A DNA stretch of 64,000 bases from Streptosporangium roseum DSM 43021 (GTDB lineage Bacteria > Actinomycetota > Actinomycetes > Streptosporangiales > Streptosporangiaceae). The stretch is taken from contig NC_013595.1 of the NCBI RefSeq assembly GCF_000024865.1, forward strand, positions 3,720,001 to 3,784,000, written 5' to 3'. Positions 48,834-55,617 of this stretch are shown here, piece after piece (within the stretch, counting starts at the first letter, position 1; every line of letters begins with the position of its first letter). A program made the translations under genes and the position numbers. The notes under the pieces are model-generated. The model was not told the origin of the DNA, did no database searches, and was given only the letters and a program-made list of their open reading frames with translations.

Positions 48834-49823
48834 ATGGACGAGGCGCGCGAGCGGATCCCGCTCGGCAACCGGCGGCTCTTCGGCACCGGGGATCTCGACG
48901 AGGCCCGCGAGCGGGTGGCGCGCGTGTTCTGCCCGCACCGGCTGGAGCTGACCGGTGAGGTGTCGCGGCTGGCCGCGCGGTTCCACTCCGCCCAGCTCGG
49001 CGGCGTGCGGATTAACTACCTGGACTACGGGACGGACGTCCGCATCGAACCGGGCGAGCTGGAGTCCTTCTTCCTGGTGCAGATCCCGCTGGCCGGCCGG
49101 AGCCTGATCCGGTGCGGCGGACAGGAGATCGTCTCGACGCCCCTGCTGGCCTCCCTGCCCTCGCCGTCGGAGCACCTCGACATGCGCTGGGAGGCGGGCT
49201 GCCCCCAGCTGATCGTCAAGTTCGACCGGACGGCCGTCGAGGGCGCGCTGGAACAGATGCTCGGTGAGCGGCTCGACCGGCCGCTCGTCTTCGACCTGGG
49301 GCTGGACATGACCGCCGGCTGGGCGCGGGCCTGGCGGGCGATGACCGACCTGATCATCGGGGAGGCCGAGCACGGCGACGGGCTCGCCGTGCAGCCGCTG
49401 GCGATCGCCCATCTCGAGAACGCGATGCTCTCCTCCCTGCTCACCATGCAGCCGTCCAACTACCGGGCGCGGCTGGACGCCCCCCGGCCTCCCGCCGTGC
49501 CCAAGGTGGTGCGCCGGGCGATGGAGTTCATCGACGGCCACGCCCACCAGCCGCTGACGACCGACGACGTGGCGCGCGCGGTGGCGGTCAGCGGCCGCTC
49601 GCTCCAGGAGGGCTTCCGCCGCCATCTCGGCCTGACCCCGATGACCTACCTCAGGGACGTGCGCCTGGGCCGGGTCCACGAGGAGCTGGTGACCGGCGAC
49701 CCGGCCCGGTGCACCGTGACCGGGGTGGCCGCGCGGTGGGGCTTCCTGCACCAGGGGCGGTTCGCCGCGGCCTACCGCGCGCGGTACGGGCAGGCGCCCT
49801 CGCACACGCTGCGCGGCCGTTGA
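48834..49823 (+). CDS. AraC-family transcriptional regulator
   Basis: This 329-residue protein starts at ATG with GTGGGAG upstream. Residues 10-200 form an AraC-binding-like-2 sensor domain (YLDYGTDVRIEPGEL, VQIPLAGRSLIRCGGQE). The C-terminal 225-329 region is the double helix-turn-helix domain (TTDDVARAVAVSGRSLQEGF and GVAARWGFLHQGRFAAAYRA). It is 177 bp upstream of the styrene-monooxygenase-type genes on the same strand and is probably their activator, as AraC/XylS-like proteins often control aromatic oxygenases. The gap 48620-48833 before it contains the direct repeats noted under the permease. Confidence 0.87.
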   Translation: MDEARERIPLGNRRLFGTGDLDEARERVARVFCPHRLELTGEVSRLAARFHSAQLGGVRINYLDYGTDVRIEPGELESFFLVQIPLAGRSLIRCGGQEIVSTPLLASLPSPSEHLDMRWEAGCPQLIVKFDRTAVEGALEQMLGERLDRPLVFDLGLDMTAGWARAWRAMTDLIIGEAEHGDGLAVQPLAIAHLENAMLSSLLTMQPSNYRARLDAPRPPAVPKVVRRAMEFIDGHAHQPLTTDDVARAVAVSGRSLQEGFRRHLGLTPMTYLRDVRLGRVHEELVTGDPARCTVTGVAARWGFLHQGRFAAAYRARYGQAPSHTLRGR

Positions 49824-50000
49824 CGGCGCGCGGCCCGCGGCGGGTCCGGGAACTCCGCGCCAGGCGGACGGAGTCCGCGCTGAGCGGATAGCCCGTACGG
49901 CGCCGCCCGCCGTACCTTTTCACCAGGCGCCGCGGCCGGCCACCTCCCTCACCGGGAGCCTCTCGGACCCTCTTCAGATCTTCGGAAAGGACACATCGCC

Positions 50001-51239
50001 ATGCGCAGAATCCTCGTCGTCGGAGCCGGCCAGGCCGGCCTCCACCTCGCCGCCGGCCTGCTGCGGAACGGCTACGACGTCACCGTGGTCTCCAACCGCA
50101 CCCCGGAGGACATCCGCGACGGCCGCGTCATGTCGGGCCAGGTCATATTCGGCACGGGCCTCGGCCATGAGCGCGACCTCGGCCTGGACCTGTGGGGGGA
50201 CGCCTGCCCCCCGATCGACGGGATCCAGTTCACCGTCCCCGGCCCCGACGGCGGCAGGGCGATCGACTGGGCGGCCCGGCTCGACACGCCCGCCCGCTCG
50301 GTCGACCAGCGGCTGAAGATGCCCGCCTGGATGGCCGAGGTGGAACGGCTCGGCGGGAAGATCGTCATCCACGACGCGACGGTGGACGACCTGGAGGCCT
50401 ACGCCGCCGGGTACGACCTCGTCCTGGTCGCCGCGGGCAAGGGGCGGATCGCCTCGCTGTTCGAGCGGGACGCCTCGCGCTCGCCGTACGACGCCCCGCA
50501 GCGGGCCCTGGCCGTCACCTACGTCACCGGCCTCACGCCGCGACCCGAGCACTCCGCGGTGTGCTTCAACCTGATCCCCGGGGTCGGGGAGTATTTCGTC
50601 TTCCCCGCGCTCACCATGACCGGCCCCTGCGAGATCATGGTGTTCGAGGGCGTTCCCGGCGGGCCGATGGACTGCTGGGCGGACGTGCGCACCCCCGCCG
50701 AGCACCTGGCCAGGAGCCGGTGGATCCTGGAGACCTTCCTGCCGTGGGAGGCCGACCGCTGCGGCGGCGTCGAGCTCACCGACGAGCGGGGCGTGCTGTC
50801 CGGCCGCTTCGCTCCGACCGTCCGCAAACCCGTGGCGACGCTCCCCTCGGGCGCCGCGGTCCTCGGGGTCGCCGACGTCGTCGTGCTCAACGACCCGATC
50901 ACCGGGCAGGGGGCCAACAACGCCGCCAAGTGCGCCGCCTCCTACCTCTCCAGCATCCTGGAGCGCGGCGAGCTGCCGTTCGACAGGGCCTGGATGGAGG
51001 GGGCCTTCGAGCGCCACTGGGAGGACGCCCGGCACACCACCGCCTGGACGAACGCGCTCCTGGCGCCCCCGCCCCCGCACGTGCTGGAGATCCTGGGCGC
51101 GGCCGGCCGGCTGCCCGAGGTGGCCTCCCGCTTCGTCAACGGCTTCGACGACCCGTCGGACTACGCCGGCTGGTTCCTGGACCCCGCCGGGGCGGGCGAG
51201 TACCTGGCGCGGATCGGCGCCTCCGGGGAGATGTCATGA
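50001..51239 (+). CDS. styA: Styrene/indole monooxygenase, FAD-dependent oxygenase component
   Basis: This 412-residue protein has an N-terminal FAD-binding motif GAGQAGLHLAAGLL, then SNRTPEDIRDGRVMSGQVIF. The region VLVAAGKGRIASLFERD and the C-terminal NDPITGQGANNAAKCA complete a group E flavoprotein monooxygenase, as in StyA. Such enzymes epoxidise styrene or convert indole to indigo precursors using reduced FAD supplied by StyB. The ATG lies behind GGAAAGGA. The reductase gene overlaps its stop (ATGA). Assignment to the family is firm; the natural substrate is not known. Confidence 0.9.
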   Translation: MRRILVVGAGQAGLHLAAGLLRNGYDVTVVSNRTPEDIRDGRVMSGQVIFGTGLGHERDLGLDLWGDACPPIDGIQFTVPGPDGGRAIDWAARLDTPARSVDQRLKMPAWMAEVERLGGKIVIHDATVDDLEAYAAGYDLVLVAAGKGRIASLFERDASRSPYDAPQRALAVTYVTGLTPRPEHSAVCFNLIPGVGEYFVFPALTMTGPCEIMVFEGVPGGPMDCWADVRTPAEHLARSRWILETFLPWEADRCGGVELTDERGVLSGRFAPTVRKPVATLPSGAAVLGVADVVVLNDPITGQGANNAAKCAASYLSSILERGELPFDRAWMEGAFERHWEDARHTTAWTNALLAPPPPHVLEILGAAGRLPEVASRFVNGFDDPSDYAGWFLDPAGAGEYLARIGASGEMS

Positions 51240-51754
51240 GAACTCTGCGCGACGCGTTCGGGCAGTTCGCTACCGGGGTGGCGGTGGTCACCACCGTCAC
51301 CCCGGACGGGAAACGGGCCGGAGTCACCGTCAACTCCTTCACGTCGGTCTCCCTCGACCCGCCCCTGGTCCTGTGGTGCCTGTCCAGGAACGCTCCCAGC
51401 GCGCCGCTCTTCCTGCGGGCCGGGCGGTTCACGGTCAACGTCCTGGCCGCGGGGCAGGACCACCTGTCACAGCGGTTCGCCAGGCCGCTGCCCGACAAGT
51501 TCGCCGGGGTGGAGACCCGTCCCGGCCCCGGCGGGCCGCCGCTCCTCGTGGGGGCACTGGCCCACTTCGCCTGCCGTACGCTGACCACCCACGACGGCGG
51601 CGACCACGTCATCTTCGTCGGCGAGGTCGAGCACTTCCAGCGCGCGGAGGGCGAGCCGCTGGTCTTCCACGCGGGCGGCTACCGCGAGTTCGCCGGGGCG
51701 GGCCGGGCGGCGGGGCGGGCCGGAGCCCGGCCCGTCCTGGCCCGCCCGGCGTAG
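51236..51754 (+). CDS. styB: Flavin reductase component (StyB-like)
   Basis: This 172-residue protein has a short-chain flavin reductase fold (PF01613): FGQFATGVAVVTTVTPDGK, GVTVNSFTSVSLDPPLVLWC, SAPLFLRAGRFTVNVLA, and the NADH-binding HVIFVGEVEHF. It is translationally coupled to styA. It should reduce FAD with NADH and pass it to the oxygenase. The C-terminus has an Ala/Gly/Arg tail (GRAAGRAGARPVLARPA) longer than in typical members. Confidence 0.9.
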   Translation: MRTLRDAFGQFATGVAVVTTVTPDGKRAGVTVNSFTSVSLDPPLVLWCLSRNAPSAPLFLRAGRFTVNVLAAGQDHLSQRFARPLPDKFAGVETRPGPGGPPLLVGALAHFACRTLTTHDGGDHVIFVGEVEHFQRAEGEPLVFHAGGYREFAGAGRAAGRAGARPVLARPA

Positions 51755-51767
51755 ATCGACGCACCGG

Positions 51768-51884
51768 GCGTGGATCCGGCCACCCGGCGTAGGTCCACTC
51801 GCCCGGCGCGGATCCGGCCGGGCGGTGAGATCCACTCGCCCGGCGTGGGTCCACTCGCCGGGCGCGGATCCGGCCGGGCGGCGG
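51768..51884. repeat. GC-rich direct repeats between styB and the TPR gene
   Basis: Segments such as CCACTCGCCCGGCG and GCGCGGATCCGGCCGGGCGG recur three and two times. They lie between convergent genes and may act as a transcription barrier. Confidence 0.6.
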
Positions 51885-51886
51885 TG

Positions 51887-53974
51887 TCAGGTCGCGACGG
51901 CCTTCAGGCAGGCGTCCAGCCGCTCCCGGGCCTCCGCGTCGTCGATCGCCGCCAGCACGGCCCCGTAGTCGGCCGCCGCCTCGGCGTATCGCGCCGCCTC
52001 CTGGTAGACCACGGCCCGGTTGAACCGGATCGCGGGCGTGCCGGCCAGCTCGACCGCCCGGTCCAGGTCGCCGGCGGCGCCGGCCAGGTCGCCGGCCTCG
52101 AAGGCCAGCTCGCCCCGGGCGGCCCACGCCTCGGCCAGGGCGTCGTCGCGCCGGAGCGCCGCAGACAGGGCGTCGCGGGCGGCGTCGGCGTCGCCCCGCT
52201 CGGCGAGCAGCTTCCCCTTCAGGCAGAGCAGGTGGGCGTTGTCCGGGGCGAGGGCGAGCCCGGCGGTCGTGACACGCCAGGCGGCCTCGGCGTCGTCCAG
52301 CTCGTGCAGCAGCCCGGCCAGGTTCACGTGGGCGTCCACGTGGCCGGGGTCCAGCTCGATGGTGTAGACGAAGTCGGCCACCGCCCCCGGCACGTCGCCG
52401 AGTTCGAGCCGGGCGTCGGCGAGGTTGTAGTAGGCCTCGGGGAACGGCGGGGACAGCCGCAGCGCGCGCTCGTAGGCGGCGACGGCCTCCTCGTTGCGGC
52501 CCAGGCGGCGCAGGATGTTGCCGATGTTGAAGTGGTGCTCGGGGAACTCCGGGTCGAGCTCGACCACCACGGCGTAGTCGGCCAGCGCCTCCTCCAGGCG
52601 GCCCGTCATGCCGAACACCTGGGCGCGGTTGTAGCGCAGCACGGCGCGGTGCAGGGCGTGCTCGTCCGGCCCGAGCTCCCGGTCCAGCCGGGCCATCCCG
52701 TCCTCCAGCAGCCGCAGGGCCACCTCGGAGCTCTTCTGCCGTACCTCGACCAGGGCCAGCCCGTTGTTGGCGAAGACCGAGTGGAAGGCGCGCTCCTTCC
52801 GGTCGCCCAGCAGCGACGCGATCGCGACGGACAGGTTCATCCAGGCCCTGGCCTGCTGGTAGTCCCGGCGCTCCTCGGGGTAGTGGCGGGCGTAGAGCAT
52901 CGCGGTGCCGTAGGCGAGGTCCATGTGCACGACCGGGTCCTGGGTGACCCCGCGGGCCTCGTCGTAGATCGCGTTCGCCTCGTCGGCGCGGCCGAGCGAG
53001 GCCATGCAGGTGCTGGTGGAGTTGGTGAAGTACCACCAGAGCTCCTCCTGCGCCGGCCGGTCCACGATCGCGCGGGCGCGCAGTCCCAGCTCGACGGCCG
53101 CCTGGTAGAGACCGATGTCCTTGCAGTGCTGGAGCGCCTTCCGGATGGCGCCCAGCCCCGCCCCGCGGGGGTCGCTGCCGTGTTCGGCGTGGTAGGGGAC
53201 GGCGCCGAGCAGCAGGGAGAACTCTCCCCGGCCGGTCAGCAGCGCCGCGCGCTCGTCGTGCAGGCGGGCGCGCTCCTCTCGCGGGAGCCGTTCGTAGGCG
53301 GCGAGGAGTTCCGGGTCGTCGGTGGTGCCGTCGCCGGCCACGTAGTCCCACGCGTCCCCGTCCGAGGAGGCGGGAGAGGCGGGGGAGGCGGGGCAGTCGA
53401 CGGGCTCGGCGTGGGCCGCCAGGACGCTCGCCAGCGAGACGGCGATCTCGCCCTGCGGGTCGGCGACCGGGTCGGGGCCGGTGCCGACCACGACGGTCAG
53501 CTGCCCGAGGTCGCTGCGGCGCAGCAGCACCGCGGCGAACTCCTGGTCGGTCGGGTCGGCCTGGTGGATGTTCTCCAGGACCAGGGTGCGCGGCCCGCCG
53601 CCGATCGCGGCGAGATAGTCGCGGAGGAATTCGGCCAGGCCGTTGGAGACGTTCAGGGTGTGCAGCCGGGAGTAGAAACGCGTGCGCTCCTTCTCCCCGA
53701 CGCTCCACTCCAGCGTCGCCCAGGCCGAGGGCACGACGCCGGCGAGCTCCGGCGTGCTGGTCAGCAGCTCGATGTTGTGGGCGGGGCCCAGCTCGGGACG
53801 GAGGGCCAGGGCCTCCGCGGCGATCGAGCGGATCAGCGCGCCGGCGGCGGTGTAGGGACCCCGCAGCCGCCGGTGCGCGTCGATCACCGCCAGCGTCGGC
53901 GGCAGGTCGAGCCCGTCCCTGGACCGGTCGCGGTCGCGGCGCCGGGCGCCTCGGAGCCAGTAGTGGTTGCCCAT
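51887..53974 (-). CDS. TPR protein of the RiPP-like peptide locus
   Basis: This 695-residue protein starts MGNHYWLRGARRRDRD with GAAGGGA upstream. Residues 25-190 look like a degenerate AAA/STAND-type region (PRTLVLENIHQADPTDQEFA, LTVVVGTGPDP) without a clear P-loop. From about 230 to 690 there are many TPR-like helix pairs, clearest at about 415-690 (AEHHFNIGNIL-like HHFNIGNILRRLGRNEEAVA, AYYNLADARLELGDVPGAV). It has no signal peptide. It is the last gene of a unit starting with a 26-residue peptide gene, 13 bp after the M50 protease gene. TPRs could bind the peptide or its processing partners. No enzymatic role is visible. Confidence 0.75.
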   Translation of the reverse strand: MGNHYWLRGARRRDRDRSRDGLDLPPTLAVIDAHRRLRGPYTAAGALIRSIAAEALALRPELGPAHNIELLTSTPELAGVVPSAWATLEWSVGEKERTRFYSRLHTLNVSNGLAEFLRDYLAAIGGGPRTLVLENIHQADPTDQEFAAVLLRRSDLGQLTVVVGTGPDPVADPQGEIAVSLASVLAAHAEPVDCPASPASPASSDGDAWDYVAGDGTTDDPELLAAYERLPREERARLHDERAALLTGRGEFSLLLGAVPYHAEHGSDPRGAGLGAIRKALQHCKDIGLYQAAVELGLRARAIVDRPAQEELWWYFTNSTSTCMASLGRADEANAIYDEARGVTQDPVVHMDLAYGTAMLYARHYPEERRDYQQARAWMNLSVAIASLLGDRKERAFHSVFANNGLALVEVRQKSSEVALRLLEDGMARLDRELGPDEHALHRAVLRYNRAQVFGMTGRLEEALADYAVVVELDPEFPEHHFNIGNILRRLGRNEEAVAAYERALRLSPPFPEAYYNLADARLELGDVPGAVADFVYTIELDPGHVDAHVNLAGLLHELDDAEAAWRVTTAGLALAPDNAHLLCLKGKLLAERGDADAARDALSAALRRDDALAEAWAARGELAFEAGDLAGAAGDLDRAVELAGTPAIRFNRAVVYQEAARYAEAAADYGAVLAAIDDAEARERLDACLKAVAT

Positions 53975-53987
53975 GTGATGAGTCCCT

Positions 53988-55232
53988 TCAGGCGATGACG
54001 TGGGCGAGCCGCCGCTGCGCGCGCCGGTTCCGGCGGTCACGGATCATCAGCCAGGCGATGATCACGAACTGCAGGACGACCAGCCCGGAGAAGACGGCCG
54101 AGTCCAGCAGTTCCTCCCAGCCGACCTCGCCGCCGCCGGTGAAGCGTCCCAGCACCCCCACGAGCATCCGGTAGCCGATCGGGACGGCCGCCAGGGCGAA
54201 GGAGCCGATGCTCACCGCGTAGCCGACGACGATCAGCCAGGAGTACCAGCGCGCCGTACGCCGGTCGGTCTCGTGCCAGCCCGACTCGTCGACCAGGTGC
54301 CCGGTACGGCCCAGCAGCCGGTTGACCCGGTTGCGCAGGTACTGCTTGGCGGTGTCGTGCAGGTCGACGCAGCCGAGGGCGGTGGATATGAGCACGTACA
54401 GGTCGGTGCGGAGATAGAAGGAGAACTGCCAGACCACCCGGATCAGCACCGCGAACGCGATCGCCAGGCAGACCCTTCCCCCGAAGGAGAAGGCGCCGGA
54501 AGGCTCCCGGGTGAGGTCGGCGACGAGGGTGAGCACGGCCATGACGAGCACGTCGGCCAGCATCCCGGCGAGGATCGGCAGGTATCTCCTGCGGCGCGGC
54601 ACGGCGACCAGGCCGGGCAGCGACGTCTCCAGCACGATGAAGTAGAGCCTGCGCCCGATCGTCAGAGTGGAGCGCAGCCCCAGGCGCCGTCCGGCCAGGG
54701 CGTGGAAGGCCTCGTGCAGCAGGAGCTGGGGGATGGCGAAGACGAACAGCGCGGCCTGGACGACGGTGTAGTAGTCGGTGAAGAAGACGTGGTTGTAGGT
54801 CGGCGCGAGGTCGGGCCGACGGACCATGACGACCAGGGCCCACGCGGTGAGCGCGGCGTAGGCGATCCAGGCCGGGGGCGAGAAGAGCGCCGCGCCCAGC
54901 CGCTGCCAGCGCACCGGCGCCGTGGCCGTCTCCGGTGCCGCGCCGGCCTCCGCCGACTCCTCCGGCCTGACGAACTCCAGCTCTCCGAGGGCCGCGATCA
55001 CGTCGTCCATGTCGACGCTCTCGCCGTACTCGTCCAGGTACCAGGCGGCCGTGTCGCGCGGGGTGGCGCCCGCCTCCAGCCTGCGCACGATCTCGGCGCC
55101 GTCGGCGGGGAAGATGCCGTAGGAGTCGATGTCCGGCCTGCCGACCGTCACCTCCTCGCCGTCGGCGAGGTAGACGAGCTGGTGCAGCGGGAGCGGTCGG
55201 TCGGGGTCGTAGCCGGCACTCGCGGTCACCAC
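53988..55232 (-). CDS. M50-type membrane metalloprotease with PqqD-like N-terminal domain
   Basis: This 414-residue protein has residues 18-90 forming a PqqD/RRE-like winged helix (EEVTVGRPDIDSYGIFPADG, EIVRRLEAGATPRDTAAWYL), the RiPP recognition fold. Residues 118-400 have six to eight membrane helices. The zinc motif HEAFH (His173, Glu174, His177) lies in one of them, and the likely third ligand is an Asp near ILAGMLADVLVM. M50 proteins with such domains occur in peptide-natural-product clusters, where they cleave leaders or export and protect. The start is GTG after GGAAAGG. A hairpin separates it from the upstream precursor gene, consistent with much lower expression than the peptide. Confidence 0.82.
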   Translation of the reverse strand: MVTASAGYDPDRPLPLHQLVYLADGEEVTVGRPDIDSYGIFPADGAEIVRRLEAGATPRDTAAWYLDEYGESVDMDDVIAALGELEFVRPEESAEAGAAPETATAPVRWQRLGAALFSPPAWIAYAALTAWALVVMVRRPDLAPTYNHVFFTDYYTVVQAALFVFAIPQLLLHEAFHALAGRRLGLRSTLTIGRRLYFIVLETSLPGLVAVPRRRRYLPILAGMLADVLVMAVLTLVADLTREPSGAFSFGGRVCLAIAFAVLIRVVWQFSFYLRTDLYVLISTALGCVDLHDTAKQYLRNRVNRLLGRTGHLVDESGWHETDRRTARWYSWLIVVGYAVSIGSFALAAVPIGYRMLVGVLGRFTGGGEVGWEELLDSAVFSGLVVLQFVIIAWLMIRDRRNRRAQRRLAHVIA

Positions 55233-55264
55233 GGGGCCTTTCCGTGCATGAGGGCGTGAGGAAT

Positions 55265-55290
55265 CGTGCGGGTGCCGGCAGGCACCCGCA
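55265..55290 (-). terminator. Attenuator-like hairpin between precursor and protease genes
   Basis: Perfect 11-bp arms GTGCGGGTGCC and GGCACCCGCAC surround a 4-base loop, 12 bp after the peptide stop codon. A partial terminator here would give high peptide and low enzyme transcript, as in many RiPP operons. Confidence 0.7.
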
Positions 55291-55302
55291 CGGGGGTCCC
55301 GC

Positions 55303-55383
55303 CTAGTTGGGCACCTTGTAGATCGAGCACGCCGCGGCGGTCAGGCGGATCGGGCCGACCTTACGGATCTTGATCTTCTTCAT
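55303..55383 (-). CDS. 26-residue RiPP-like precursor peptide
   Basis: The ORF is preceded by a strong GGGAGGGGG ribosome site 7-8 bases before ATG. It encodes MKKIKIRKVGPIRLTAAAC followed by SIYKVPN. The first ten residues are highly basic and could be a leader recognised by the PqqD-like domain of the protease. The remainder holds Thr, Cys, Ser and Tyr, all targets for peptide modification. I know no family with this motif. It heads the same-strand unit with the M50 and TPR genes and is divergent from an AfsR-like regulator. It is too short for most gene callers. Alternatively it is a small signalling peptide. Confidence 0.65.
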   Translation of the reverse strand: MKKIKIRKVGPIRLTAAACSIYKVPN

Positions 55384-55527
55384 CTGTGCACCCCCTCCCT
55401 GCGTCGAAGGTTCCGCATCACCATGACCGGTGGTGCTGGAGCGCCGCCGACGCCGTACTGGACGGGAGATCCCCTGCGGGGGTGAGGGGATCCAGCGGGG
55501 TGCCAGCGCGGCTCCAGTGGCCGGACT

Positions 55528-55601
55528 TTGACAGGTCAGCCCCTCGCACATGACTAGGTCAAATCGTATGATTCTCTGGTTTGCGCCATCCGCTGCAGGT
55601 C
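55528..55601. promoter_or_regulatory. Divergent promoter region with AGGTC repeats
   Basis: AGGTC occurs on the plus strand at 55533, 55556 and 55597, the first two 23 bp apart, near the two-turn spacing of SARP heptamer sites. TTGACA at 55528-55533 could be a -35 element for the regulator gene. The precursor promoter should also lie in 55384-55617, which contains no other gene. Confidence 0.35.
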
Positions 55602-55617
55602 TGACCTGGATGGGAAT

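Noticed and set aside
51768..51884. Possible attachment site or integron-like repeats after styB
   Set aside because: The repeats are short, imperfect and GC-rich between convergent genes, with no integrase nearby; they look like ordinary intergenic low-complexity DNA.
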